Source: Maratus speciosus
Taxonomy: Eukaryota; Arthropoda; Arachnida; Araneae; Salticidae
Reading direction: 5' to 3'
DNA length: 64,000 bases
Assembly: GCA_963932465.1 (NCBI GenBank)
Contig: CAWVRF010001077.1
Span: 1,145,201 to 1,209,200 of the forward strand
The notes beneath the pieces are model-generated. The model was not told the DNA's origin. It did not search any database and was given only the letters and a program-made list of their open reading frames with translations. A program made the translations under genes and the position numbers. How positions within the stretch are numbered: the stretch's first letter is position 1; each line of letters starts with the position of its first letter. This document shows positions 35,352 to 47,380 of the stretch, in pieces.

Positions 35352-35963
35352 TCAATTTTGCAGTAAGTCTAAAGAGTGTTGATAATTAGTTTCGTTTAGA
35401 GCTAAACCGGAAATTGATCTAAGAGCTTCACCTGACAAAAAGGATTTTAAGTAATTGAATTTGTCAATTTTGGTTAAATTCTCATTCGAATCAATTGTAC
35501 TCTTAAAACTATTCATAAATTCTAAAAAGGTGTTTGGTTCCCCCTTAAAGACTGGTATAGTTATTTTTGGCAAATTTATTGTTGCCGGCCTAGCACTAAC
35601 ATAAGGAATTGTACTCCCATTAAATACAGAACTAGTATCAGGATTATCAGAATTAACTTTAAATTTCTTCAAATTGATTTTAATTTTAAATTTAGCTTCA
35701 TTAATAACATCATCGTAATCGATGCAATTTTGAATTTCAGTTTCAAAAACTGTTCCATCATCGATTAAATCTTGAATTTGATTGTTTACTACTTTTAATT
35801 CGTTTTGCTTTTCTATTATATTATTTAAATATTCATTCAACTGATCAAAATTACTTTTATTTTCAAAATGAATACTTTCTATATAAGATTCAATTTTTGT
35901 AATGAGCTTGGTTATAGAGGTCTTCATGACCTTTCGTTTACCTTTAGATTTTTTTACATCCAT
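35352..35963 (-). pseudogene. gag: BEL/Pao Gag N-terminal part
   Basis: A 203-codon frame from an ATG near the end of the leader. The first 90 residues are Lys/Glu-rich and probably coiled coil. From about residue 130 the LPKITIPVFKGEPNTFLEFM segment matches the start of the BEL Gag DUF1759 region, followed by KIDKFNYLKSFLSGEALRSI. Stopped by an in-frame TGA at 35352-35354; the same frame goes on as Gag beyond it. Confidence 0.85.
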
Positions 35964-36190
35964 AATTTACAATTATAGAATAACTTTCATGCATAGAACA
36001 AAATTGGTTACAGTACCTTTTTCTATCCGCGACGAGAAGAGGAATAAGCCGATGACGGGTAATCCAATATTTTGAAGACGATGATAATCTGTGCACTAGT
36101 ACTCCATGATATCAAAACACTATAATTAATAAATGCGAAGACGTGAGTTGCACTCTTGATAAACAATAATAAATTCGATCTGGAGGTTTT

Positions 36191-36208
36191 TCCCGGGTTT
36201 CGGCACCA
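36191..36208 (-). promoter_or_regulatory. Primer binding site complementary to tRNA-Phe
   Basis: On the minus strand TGGTGCCGAAACCCGGGA lies directly against the 5' LTR. It is an 18-nt complement to the 3' end of metazoan tRNA-Phe(GAA) including CCA (tRNA identity from general knowledge). Confidence 0.85.
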
Positions 36209-36747
36209 TGAAAAATTTATTCTTTTCAAAACTGTCGAGAAATCATTCGTAGTAAAAAAAAAATCGTTTCGAGAAAATATTTATTTCGTTGTAATCTAAT
36301 TCTTGAAAGTAAATAAACTTGAGTGTCTTTTATATTTTATTTGACATCACCACATCACAACAGTTAGCACATTTAGAACAATTAACATTAAAATTAAGAT
36401 ATGTTTTCCGAAAATGCTATAAACTGCATTTCGGCCAAGCATAAATATATTCCGATCATTTCTAAAATATATATTCAAGTATCACTTCTACGTTAAATTA
36501 CATTTCTTCATATAAACATTTTTAATTCCGAGAAACATTTTTTTCCCGACCTTAACACACTTCGAGTTTTTTACTTACTAAATATTTACGAGGAAACATT
36601 TTTTCCCCGTTCGAACACAATTCAAGTTTTAATACTTAACTAAAAGAATTCTAGTATCAATCTGCGTTCTTACGCAAACACACGTACTGAACCACGTGAC
36701 CTAGGCTGGGCTACTTTTAGATTTCTCCCCAACGCAATTTCGTAACA
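36209..36747 (-). repeat. 5' LTR of BEL/Pao element
   Basis: 539 bp. Differs from 29992-30528 by two extra A in a homopolymer and three substitutions seen by eye (AAAATTAAG for AAAAGTAAG, CATATAAAC for CATACAAAC, GCTACTTTT for GCTATTTTT). Confidence 0.93.
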
Positions 36748-37004
36748 TACGGCTCTATTAGGAAAATTTTGAATAGATTAATTTTAAATTTAACAGATTA
36801 CGTTAGCTGATTACAGATACTTTTTGTACTTATAAATACAGCATAAAAGTTTTAACGTGATTCCTAAATGACCACCAAATATAACTAGTTGGATATACCA
36901 ATCTCAAAACTTTCTTCTATCTCATGCATGTTATACTTGAAAATTAGTTTTCACACTACCAAAATTAAACGGCAATCTATGCCCATCATGAGGATTCTAT
37001 AGAT

Positions 37005-37100
37005 ATGAAATTCCGTGCATTAGTTCTTGAGATATGGCTATCTACGAAATCGTGTAAATGCAGCAAAATTGAGCCTAGCAGCCCCACCTATTGGGTGCTT
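37005..37100 (+). repeat. Fragment related to the 24757-25110 repeat
   Basis: Shares ATTAGTTCTTGAGATA, AAAATTGAGCCTAGCA and CCACCTATTGGGTG-like segments with that tandem repeat. Confidence 0.5.
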
Positions 37101-37204
37101 TACACCAAAACCTATGTTAAACAAAACTACCAAACAACCACTTACGTCATTCCTGGCCTCCCCGTCGGGGTCAAATTTAATCGCCGTCGAGGAAAATTTT
37201 TTGA

Positions 37205-38290
37205 CTTGAGTGTAGAGTCCTGCATCGGGTCGGGTAACCCGATTTTTCCAGACCCGACCCGAGTCGTGTCGAGTCGGGTGCGTTTTAGTTTTTTTAAAAG
37301 ATCTCTGGTTAGTTTATAGAAAACCCGACGCACGGATAAGTTGGCGCTGTTTTTTTTTTTTCTTTTGGAAGTCGGATTGGCTTGGAAATATTTTTTTCGG
37401 TTTCGGGATGAGTTTTGATTCTTGCGCGTCGGTCTTGTTTAAGCTGATTTTTCAAAAAAGTGTTTAGAATTATATCTCAGATTAGAGTCCTGCATCGATT
37501 CAGGTTGATCGATTTTACATACACACGATCCGACCCACGGCTCGGATTGAGGATAACATTTTTTGTTGTGGTTGGGTTGGGTGGGGTTTCGGGTTGAGTT
37601 TTGATACTTACGAGTTGTGTTGCCAAGTGTCCCGATTTTTCACCATACTCAAATTATGTCAAATTTTTACGAGTTTAATCTAAATTAAAATTTTATTCAT
37701 CAGTCTGCGACGAGAAAACTTAAGAATTTGCTCACATGTCGGTTACAGTCTGTCGTCACGACGACCGGATGTTACCGAAAACCTTTTACATTTTGTCTAA
37801 AACTCATGTTCACTCCTGCCTAATGTTTATTCGATTGACCGCAAACTTAGGCGCCTATAAGAAATACAATTTTAAGAAGAGACAGGACATGGAAATTCAT
37901 CTGCTCACTTCGATTAAAAAGCATAGGGTAAGTATTTTTTTTATAAATGAATGAGTATATAAAAAGATAGTTTTGTATAATTATTCAAGCTAGCTTAGTA
38001 CTAAACTAAAAATTTCTTCTTTGTTCATTAATTTTAATATAGAGTAGAGTCTAATTTTATAATAATATGGGTATTAATTTATATTTAATATATAGAAGAG
38101 AAATGGAAGGTATAAATGAGAAAATAATTATATACATAGATAACTTCATTGTAAACTGCGGGAAGATGTATATATAGCAACAACTAAAATATTGTATCGG
38201 GTCAGATAACCCGATTTTACCCGAACGTGTTGGGCATTGCCTCTAAAATTTTGCTGCGGATCGGGTTGATTAGTGTTTCCATTTTTGACT
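37205..38290. mobile_element. hAT-like ends with TAGAGTCCTGCATCG motif
   Basis: TAGAGTCCTGCATCGGGTCG at 37213 and AGAGTCCTGCATCGATTCAG at 37481 head GC-rich stretches of GACCCGACCCGAGTCG type. A third, TTGTATCGGGTCAGATAACC, is near 38194. These look like ends of hAT-type elements, partly nested. No transposase frame and no clean pair with a target duplication was found. Confidence 0.45.
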
Positions 38291-38370
38291 TACTTCATAA
38301 TTTAAACTTGGTTGTATTATTAGACTGAACAATTTTAATTAATAACTTATTGTTATTTATACTTTGTGGA

Positions 38371-39435
38371 GGTCACTATGGGTCGAAATTGCCAGGTCTG
38401 GGCCCGGCCCGACTCATAGAAAGAAAAGTCCGGCCCGGATTGGTATAAAAGTTAAAACTTCGTCCCGAGCCCGGACCGGTTATAAAAATTAAAAGTTCGG
38501 CCTTGCCCAGCCTGCTATAAAAGCTATAAGTGCGACCCAAGCCCGGACCGGAAAAAAGTTAAAATCTCGGCCTGAGTCCGACCCAGCCCGATGGAATTTC
38601 TACAAAACATGGATTTTTACGTCGATTTTCTTAAAAGGAGGATTTCTGACCAAAAATACTTATTTTAGCCTTTCTTTTCATGTTTATAATCTTCATTTTT
38701 TAAGAAGCGTCCTAAGTTGCGATATACATTTTTTTTTTTTATGTATCGCTATTTGTATGTAAATGTTTCAGCTACAATTAATATCGTTAATCAATATAAT
38801 AAATATTGGAGACTTAAAAATCTGAAAAATGCTATACAGTAAAATCTCCTAAGACGGAATCGCATAGGAAAAAAAATGCATTTTTAACAAGTTTCCTTCT
38901 TAGCAGGTGTAAATGCATTATATTATTTTCACACGTATTATTATATTCATTTTCATGGATCAATAAATTTTTCCGTATAAGACAGGATTCCGTCGTAGGC
39001 TGGTTCTTTTTAATACGTTTTACTGTATTTTAATATTTTAGCCTAGAAATCTACTATTCTTTAAAATGAATACATTTTAATGTTTGCTGATAATTGTATA
39101 ATAATGTCGATTAAAAATATATACACTTTTTGCAAAAAATTTTGGGCCGGGCCAAATTTTACTGATATTTGCATGGACCAAGTCATGCCGAGACAATGAT
39201 TTTCATACGGACTGGATCGAGACGGGGACTGAAAATATCGGTTTTTAAAGACCTAGGAAGAACGAAACCTGTCCCGTCACGGTAAGGAAAAAAGAAGTTA
39301 GGCCCGGCCCGATCCTTTAGAAAAAAGTAAGGCCCGAGCCCGGCACGGAAAGAATAGTGATTAAGCCCAGCCGAACGCGGCCTAAGTGACATGAATGAAA
39401 ATAGTCCCGAGCCCGGCCCGTACAGACCTCTAAAC
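38371..39435. mobile_element. hAT-like element with GCCCGGACCGG subterminal arrays
   Basis: The left end (38371-38600) carries about five AAGCCCGGACCGG..AAAAGTTAAAA repeats spaced about 35-40 bp. The right end (39130-39435) carries similar inverted units and closes with CCCGTACAGACCTCTAAA, as at 17280. The interior is AT-rich and contains a pogo-like MITE. No transposase. Confidence 0.5.
38837..39025. mobile_element. pogo/Tigger-like MITE (189 bp)
   Basis: Starts CAGTAAAATCTCC after TA and ends ACGTTTTACTG before TA. A second inverted pair AAGACGGAATC/GATTCCGTC lies further in. TA target duplications on both sides fit the Tc1/mariner superfamily. Confidence 0.65.
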
Positions 39436-40139
39436 TTTGGCTGTTTCGAAATAAGCATGAATTCAAAGATTTTTTTTAAAAACATCAACAAAACTGTTTT
39501 ATGATTGAGCTGATATTAAAATAATGAACTTTTACATTCTAAGCTATTTTACAAGTTTTCCTTTAACTTACATTCTTCTTAAGAATTTTGTATTTCAGTT
39601 TTAGTCTCAGATTTAAATTATGTATTCTGCATCTTATCAGAAGTTGCAGAATCACGCTGTCTGGTTTCGATCAATATAACACACTACAAAAAATACATGA
39701 GTTGAAATTGTTTCTTCAATTGCTTTTATTATTAAAACAAGAAAATGCCTGTTTTGATTTGCCCGTCTCCCACCAAAATATAGAAAATTCATTAATCTAA
39801 CTTAAAAATTGCCTGAAGTTGCATTTTCATCTAATCACAGGGGTGTTCCCGTAACTGTGCTGCATGTTACTTTTGCGTTCCGGCAACTTGCTGCCTGTTT
39901 TTTTTTTTTACGTTTGACGAAATGTTTTCTTGTGAGTGTACGTAATAATAATTGCACTCTTTCAAAAGCGGCTAAAATGCAAAATAATGAAAATAATAAA
40001 AGGCAGTATATATAAAGTGAGCATTATTGTCATATAATTAATGTTAATATTTAAAAAACTCTAGTTCGACTGATTAATTTCACAGTATTCTTTTATGGAT
40101 AAAGTACAATTCAATGCGAAGAAAGGAAGCTATTTAATA

Positions 40140-40304
40140 CAGCATCCTGTTAAGATGGAACGACAAAGAATCGGAAGAACTTCCCAATTTAGACAGGTTA
40201 TCTTAGCTTTATAATTGTATAGCATTGTTTTAGCCGATATTGGGAAATTTTTCAGTTTAAAGCATTATTCCGTTACACAGGATCCGTTTTAACAGGTTTT
40301 ATTG
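40140..40304. mobile_element. Possible second pogo-like MITE
   Basis: Flanked by TA. The left end CAGCATCCTGTTAAGATGG and right end AACAGGTTTTATTG share only the CCTGTTAA core in inverted form, so this is a weak call. Confidence 0.35.
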
Positions 40305-41047
40305 TAGTGCTTAGGATGTTTCGATTTTCAAGCGCCTGTCCTGCTTTTTTTTTCTCTCTGGCCCGCTTTTTGCGATACTAGATCTGACAACACTACTTAC
40401 GAGCCAAGTTAAATTCGAGTTAGCTCAATTTTACAAAAAAAAAAATCTAAGCCATTGTTTTAGATGAAAAATTATGTATTTAAATATGAATGAGTCGCTT
40501 TACACGTTTATTTTATTTGATAACAGATAGAATTGATATTAGACATATGATTGCAGACTATTTTTTCATAGCTGTATTAAAATATGGGTCTTTTTGTGTC
40601 TAGTCGGGTTTGGGTTAAAGTGTTTCAGTTTAGGTTCAATAGAAAAATTGTTGTCGGGTTTTAGTCAACGGAAATTTTTTGGTAGGTTTCGGATTGACTT
40701 TAAGTTGAATGTTTGGGTCGGGTATAGCCCAACAAGCGCGGAAATCTGTTTCAGGTAAAAAAACTACGTATTTGAATATGAATGACTCCTTCATGTTTAT
40801 TTTTTTACATAAAGTATAACACTACACTGTAAAAAAAATTCCGCAACGTTTCTGGGAAAAAATGGGCAGCTGAGTTGCCCATTATTTCCAAGAAATATTT
40901 CTTGAAAATGACTGGTACTTTACTGTATATGTTAAAAACTTTCTACAGAAATGCCAATAAGTTTCCTGCGAAATACCAGGAATATTTCTGTTGACAGCAA
41001 AACATTACTGACATATTCAAGGCTGGAGTAGCACAAGAGCGAAAAAT

Positions 41048-41118
41048 GTCCAGACCAGGGATCGAACCTGGATACTTGGCGTGCCGTGCCAATGCCTTAC
41101 CTGTTAGGCTATCCGGAC
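41048..41118 (-). tRNA. tRNA-like sequence with intact cloverleaf (anticodon position GGC)
   Basis: On the minus strand a 71-nt cloverleaf can be drawn: acceptor GTCCGGA/TCTGGAC (one G-T pair), D stem GCCT/AGGC, anticodon stem TTGGC/GCCAA with loop ACGGCAC, variable region of four bases, and T stem CCAGG/CCTGG around TTCGATC. A and B boxes are good. Position 33 is C rather than T, and it lies inside a transposon, so it is more probably a SINE or captured tRNA relic than a working tRNA-Ala gene. No CCA is encoded. Confidence 0.55.
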
Positions 41119-41657
41119 CGATACTTGGCTGACATAATTCACTCTGGATGTTCGTTCCCTTCATTATGACATTACTGACATTTCACAGCATGCGGGATCC
41201 GCAGACGATTTTTACATTTCCAGTTGACAATTTTCGCTTTATTATCATTATTTGTTAGAATGAAAAAATATTTTGAAATTGACATCAAAATTATTATTTA
41301 TAATTTACACGAAAAAATAAATTTTCAGTTAAAATTCAATAAAGTAAATATATTTGTGATATATTGTTTCTGAACTTTGTTTAAAATATAAAAATATATA
41401 AATGTAAATAATAATTAGAAAAAAAATCTAGACATAAAAAATTTTGGATTTTCGTCAGTGATTATGTTAGTTTACAAGTTAGATAAAATACATATAAATT
41501 TTCATGAAAAAAAAACCTAAACGTAATTGTATATTTTTTCCGAAAATAAAAAAAAAATTCAAATTTGCAGCAATTCAAAGTGTCAAATATATGTCAAATT
41601 TAAATCAAATTGTAATAAAGTGTTAAAATATAACATTAATTAAAAAAGAAGAAAAAA

Positions 41658-41735
41658 GTCAAGAGGTAGCATCGAACCCGGGCCGTACGGGTGGCGTGCA
41701 AGCTTTCTGCGTCCACATCACGAAAGACACGTTGA
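41658..41735 (-). other. Weak tRNA-like (B box) sequence
   Basis: On the minus strand CCCGGGTTCGATGCTACC resembles a B box and T arm. An A box is not clear. May be a decayed SINE head. Confidence 0.35.
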
Positions 41736-42331
41736 GGGATGCAAACTAATGGGTATTTGAAACGTATGATAAAACTCGGCATCTAATTTCTGAAAATCTA
41801 AGGCCCATTTGAAGAAATCCTTTCACAAGAATAATTAGAGATAAGAACTCTAAAACATACTTTAAATTAATCAAAATAGGTGAGAATCATATTTGATTGT
41901 CCCCTGGTTAATGTAGATCCAAATAATAGGTGTATTTTTTTTTACACAGTCTGCTCGTTAAAGATTTCACAGACAAGTACGAGAGATAATCTCTTAGTGA
42001 TGTCACAGAGGTATTGTGTTTTCATCTGAATTATCTTGACAATAGAGACGTAAAGGATTATGTCGTCTATTGATTTATTTGCATTCCATATTGATTTTTT
42101 TACATTCATTTAAGGAATTCGTTTTCGACACTCGCGCGCGAGCAACTGATTATAGGAAAAAAAAAAAATAAATGGCGGCCGCAGCGTTTTGCTGTTTCCA
42201 ACTTTTGTTCAGGAACGTTTCAGATAAGAAAACCAGAATTTCACAGGAAAGAGCTAAATTATTCTGAAAACCTGATAAAAGGCGAAATGTTCCTGGATTT
42301 TACATGGAAAGTTACCATTTTTTTTACAGTG

Positions 42332-44134
42332 TAATATTAGAGATATGATTACAGACTATTTTTTTATAATTACATTATATGTATTTTGGATCAATTTTTC
42401 AATTTTCTCCGATTCCAGGTTTCAGGTTGGGATTGGAATTAAGTATTTCGGGTTCGATCGGATTATGGTTAAACGGAATATTTTTGGTTGGGTTCGGTTC
42501 GGGTTGAAGCTTGGTTTTAAATAACATTTTCAGGGCTGCAAATTTTATTTATTACCCTAGCGGCACCCGAAATTAGGTGTAACGTTTAACTGCTAGTTTT
42601 CACGATGACATTTTCACTAACAAATTTAAATAATTTTAAATTAAAATAATTTTTGTCACTGCATGCGTTTTCGATAGGGATTTGTCAACTTATTTTTTTT
42701 TTCAGTTACATCCGACATTAAAGTACATGGTCAACCCGCCCTGAACACGAACCGCGTTTCGAAAAAAATTGGTTACCCACCTTACCTAATGCGGGAAAAT
42801 GTTTCTAGGCCTTTGCATTTTCTTAAGGGGCGGGGTGATCCGCCTCATAACCGGAGAACTGTTACATACGTTGTCGCTCACACACTGCTGTGTATGAGCC
42901 ATATATGTGCACGTAAAATCTGTAATATTGAATGACCCCTTATTGGGAGGTTGCTGGAAAAAAGAGTACGAAACAGAGTTTTTCCTTTCGGATAATGCTC
43001 AAAAGTGTGGAAACTTTTACTTTTGTGGATTCGTCCGCCTTCAGGTCTTAATTTGCGCCGGAGTCCACCGGAGCTCAGCTCCGGTACTTCTCTGTTTTTA
43101 CTAAATATTTAAGTATTGATCGGAATCCACCGGGGCTCATAAATACAACAGCGCTTTTTTATATCATTAACGTTGTTCATTTTAAGGCACATTTACGAAG
43201 TCATTTTCATTTGTAAGTAGATATAAATGCCATGTTTTGTTATTCTGATAGGAAGCAACCGAGAAGTGTTTCCTCTTTTTCTATAAAAGCATCGAATCTT
43301 TTTAATTTAATCTGATTTTCAGAGACTCAACACAAAAGATTGTAAAGCGGAAGGAGTCGATTATAGTTACGCACGTTTTATAGGAAATTGAAAAACGTTG
43401 TTCTATTCTTCAGCATATAAATATTAATTTCTGTAAATTTCATGCATTTTTTCATAAAAATGCATAGCTGCGAACTATTTCTTTTTTGTGTTGCCACTAT
43501 TTTCGAATCATAATCATTACCATATTTAATCCCAGAATTCTGTAATTAATTAACATTGAAATTAGGCAAAGATTTCTATTCAGAAGGTGTGATAACTAAA
43601 AAGTGGAATAGTATATGCTGGCAGATATATTTAAAATTTTTATTTTTTTAAAGAAAAAAAAATGCTTTAAGTTTTGCAAATAGTGTATGGAATATAAATA
43701 TGGAGATTAGAGTGACAGGGAGGGGGGGGGGGCACGTCACGGTTGTTAGTACTGCAGAATATTAGGGCTCCGGTACTTTTTTTTTGTTAGAAATTAAGCC
43801 CTGACGCCTATGAAGATTAGGTGACTAGTAGGGTGTTTCCAAAATAACCTTAAGAGATATTTTCACTTTACTTATCTACAATATTCTATGACAAGCTCCG
43901 AAATTTATATTTGGAATAAAAATGTTTTGGCCCTGTGCAATTCATATCTAATTTAAATAGCAGTGTGAGTGTTAGTGACCTGAGCGTTTCGGGATATGCC
44001 AAATCCAAACGCGAAACATATTCCACCTGTTATTTGAAAAACGGAAAAAAAAAAAAAGAAACAAAGAAATGTTTTATTGTTCATTTAAACTACTAATAAA
44101 GGAGAAAAGTTACCACGACATGGGGGAAAAAATT
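42332..44134. other. Repeat debris, no supported gene
   Basis: Holds another GGGTTCGGGTTGAAG-type hAT-like end (about 42410-42540), GC-richer sequence near 42720-43110 with CCGGAGTCCACCGGAGCTC, and AT-rich DNA. A 65-codon frame at 42907 has no recognisable domain. Confidence 0.4.
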
Positions 44135-44350
44135 AAATACAGTCCCGGTCCGGCCCGAATCAACAGAAAAATATAAGACCCGGACGTGTCCCGGGAAGAA
44201 TGAAGTTCGAGCCTGGACCAACTTTTTTAAAGCTAAAATTTAGCTCGAGCCCGTACCGAGTTTTTAGATAAAAATTAAGCCCGGCCCTAGTTTAATGAAA
44301 GAAACTTTTACCGAACTCGGGCTTCAGATCAAGCCCGGGCTCGTGGAGAT
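44135..44350. mobile_element. hAT-like end with GCCCGG subterminal array
   Basis: Repeated CCCGGTCCGGCCCGAAT, GAGCCCGTACCG and AAGCCCGGGCTCG units ending GGAGATCTCTTA. Same style as 38371-39435 and 17105-17297. Partner end not found. Confidence 0.45.
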
Positions 44351-44358
44351 CTCTTATA

Positions 44359-45017
44359 CAGTAGAGCGCCGATTATCCGGACCGGTCGGGACAGAGGCCG
44401 ATCCGGTTAATGAAAAATCCGGATAATTGGACAATTTTTAAAATCACCTAATGGCAATGTTTTTCAGGTCACTTCCCTTCACACTTTTTCAGGCTTAGGA
44501 CTGGCAATTGTGGTAATGCACATTTTAGCTTATTAAGGCATGTTTATAAGTTATTTTTTTTTTACTTAAAAAAAAAAAAATTCTACAAAATTGGTACAAA
44601 CTTATACTTAGACGTACGCATAGAAATTATTACATGCATATATACATACACTGTATAGTACGCACATTAAAAAAAAACATTCATTGTATAGGGAAAAGAA
44701 TTGACTTCCTAGAGGGTATTTTCTTTTTTCTGCATGGGACTCTCGCGCATTAGAAGCGAAACTTTTTAGCCTCTAGAAACAGTTGATTTTATGCATTGCT
44801 GTCTTTGCATTTGTTGGCGATTCTATTATTTCCTGATTATGAAATCGTTATTTAACGGTTAACTTTCGTGACATCCAGCCAAATTCACCTTGCCGCACCT
44901 AAAGAAGTTTCACTTAAAAAATTTTGGAGAAGGTTGGGAAAAAACGTATTACCGTTGATCGATCCGGTTTGTTGGACAATCCGGTTAATCGGCGTCCGGA
45001 TAATCGCCTCTCTACTG
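44359..45017. mobile_element. Tigger/pogo-type non-autonomous element (659 bp)
   Basis: Starts CAGTAGAGCGCCGATTATCC and ends GGATAATCGCCTCTCTACTG, inverted repeats of about 24 bp, with TA on both sides (44357-44358 and 45018-45019). The end sequence is typical of pogo/Tigger elements. The interior is non-coding with a subterminal ATCCGGTTAAT motif at both ends. Confidence 0.85.
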
Positions 45018-45019
45018 TA

Positions 45020-47380
45020 CATATTATAAATTGGGCCCCCCCTGTCGGGGATACTGTGCCCCCTCCCCCCCGTCGGGCAAGTTCTGGCGCCGCCCCTGTG
45101 TATAAGAATGTAGATGTTATGTAAAAAGGTCTAAAAATGTAAATTAAAGCCCATTAAATATTAAATGTATTTGTTGGTGGTGTTATTTTACAATGTTTTT
45201 TTTTCTTTCTTAACAATGATTTTAAATGTATGTGCTTCAAAAATTAAATTGATGAATTCTAAAGTAGTGAGTAAAATAACTGTGTCATTATTTAGAAATT
45301 ATGCATTCATATTGGAGTAGAAGATGTAAATAGATTTAGTTACAGAAGTTTATTAAGTATTTTGTGAGGAATATCACGTTGCGAAATGATTTTAATATTT
45401 TTTTTATGCGATATGCAGAGATTATGTGATATGAAACTTTTCATACATTTACTGCAAAAAATAATTAAAGAATTAAGTGGAATCTTATGCATAGAACAGC
45501 TAGATTGAATATATATATTTATTATTTTATTGAAACCAGAACTTGTAGTAGTGCTAAATATCACCATCAAGAACAGAACAAGTTATCAAGAAGGGTTAAA
45601 TATGATGGAATCTGATGGTATAAATATTAATAAAATGATCTTTTGTGTTTTTACTTCAAACTATTGAAATTTAAAAAGAAGGGAAAATATACCTAATTCT
45701 ACAAGGTTTTTTTAATGAACTTTATTACAATATTTGAAAATCATGTCTATGTAATTGCTTTCATATTTAAGATGTGACGTCATAAAATTTTATTATTATT
45801 TTCCTTTGATTTATGCTAAATATTAAATTCTAAAAATTTTGGTTTGTTTAAGGTAAATGTAATATAGATAATCGATGATTAACAAAACTTATTAATGTAT
45901 TATTAACAGTAAATATTGAGCTAAATGCTTACATACTTTTAAAAAATATATTTCTTTTGAATTTTAATTTATAAAAATGTAATGAATTCAGAAAAAAAAT
46001 ATAACAAATATCATTTGAGAATGAAGTATTTTCTTTGAGTTTTCATTATTTCTTCGCTATGTAGTAGGTAATGTTCTTTATCTGTTTTTATAAAACATCA
46101 AACCAAGAAAGAAAAAAGAGAGAGAGAAAATTGCTATTGCAAAAAAAGCTAATAAAAAATTTGAGAATTTTTTTGTTAGTATTTCATTTAGGGCATACTC
46201 AATTTTTTCATTTTAAATGAAAACTTCTTGCATATTCAGAATTTCATTTTTGAAACTAAATACCTGAAATTTTCAAACAGAACTATTTAAATGCCATACA
46301 ATTTTACTACATTTTTCAATTCTCTCAAATGAGACATGTCTAAATGCACATACACACATGGATTTACAAACATTATTTGAATAAGAAGGATTTTTAGTTT
46401 TCTTTTTTCTATTAAGTTGGACCAGTATTGAATTCTAACCAATGTTTTCGATGATGGCCTTTCCCAAAGGCTGTTCTATCCCAAGAATTGGATTAAAATA
46501 AAAATTTTAACAGTGTTAAAAACAAAGATTTTAGCCTTTATTTTATTTTATTTCTTTTCTTTAGAAATATAGAAAGTGCTATTTGACTTTATTTTTATCT
46601 ATATTAAATAAAAAACTGCAAATCTGATGTATTTATGAATGAAAATGACTTTAGAAAAGTGTCAATGAGGAGAAATATGAAAAGAATGAAATGAAAGTTA
46701 TTTAATACATATATAACAATCAGTGTTGAATTCAGAGGGTGGCCCAGGAGAGAATACCCCCACCCTTCCCTGAAGGTTTGAGGTTGATGCCTTTTAATGA
46801 AAAAAAGTGCAATTTGCCTTTTGCCCACAGGATCTCTAAAATGTCGGAATTCAACACGGATAAAATTATTTAATTATTTTTTAAACCATTCTAAGAATAT
46901 GAATTTTTTTATGCATTCAGACATTACTGATAAAATTGGTTATTTGTTCTTCAAAAATCAATTTGAACCCTTTCTTTTTTTTCATAATTTTTAACACTGA
47001 TTTTGTCTAGAAGGATAAAAAATTCCTTCATTAAAAAAGTATCATATTGAGTCTAGACCAATAGACCCTTGCTAGGCTTTCAAACTGTAATCATAGTTTA
47101 TTTTCCATCCTAAATTTATAATTAACTGCAAATTTATAAACCAAACGATTAGCTTTAACTAAATAAGACTGTACTATGTTAAAAGCCTTTCGTATAAAGT
47201 CCCACTCAATGTTGTGCGTTTGATATTTGAATAAAAAAAAATGTTGAAATCAGAAATAATGTGTGTTATTAAAAAAAAATTCAGTATGCTATAGCAGATA
47301 TGGGCAAAGAATCCTATCCAATGATAACTCATTCATCGTGCCCTACTTATTAGTTCAAAAAAGGGATGTTAACAACAGAT
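45020..47380. other. AT-rich, no supported feature
   Basis: About 2.3 kb of low-GC sequence. Several short frames have no recognised domain. GC-rich CCCCCCCTGTCGGGG-like sequence directly after the Tigger element may be a further transposon end. Confidence 0.4.

Larger units (their letters stand above)
29992..36747 (-). mobile_element. BEL/Pao LTR retrotransposon, full-length but mutated
   Basis: LTRs of 537 and 539 bp (29992-30528 and 36209-36747) begin TG and end CA on the minus strand and differ by about three substitutions and a 2-nt length change in an A run. A primer binding site abuts the 5' LTR. The internal region encodes one Gag-Pol frame in the BEL/Pao order: gag, protease, RT, RNase H, integrase, DUF5641. 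Flanks TACTG and TACGG could be a 5-bp target duplication with one mismatch. The frame has four stops and one frameshift, so this copy cannot make a full product. Confidence 0.92.
40825..42331. mobile_element. 1.5-kb DNA element with CACTGTAAAAAAAAT ends
   Basis: Ends CACTGTAAAAAAAATTCC and ATTTTTTTTTACAGTG are inverted repeats. The flanks TAACACTA (40817-40824) and TAATATTA (42332-42339) fit an 8-bp target duplication changed by two C-to-T substitutions. The flanking sequence itself is a second copy of 40490-40600, where the same sequence (AGAATTGATATTAGACATATG) has no insertion, an empty-site comparison. The element carries two tRNA-like sequences and no transposase. Probably a non-autonomous hAT-type element. 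Confidence 0.7.

Noticed and set aside
41048..41118. Functional tRNA-Ala gene
   Set aside because: The cloverleaf is good, but position 33 is C, it lies in a transposon, and no second copy supports a gene; reported as tRNA-like.
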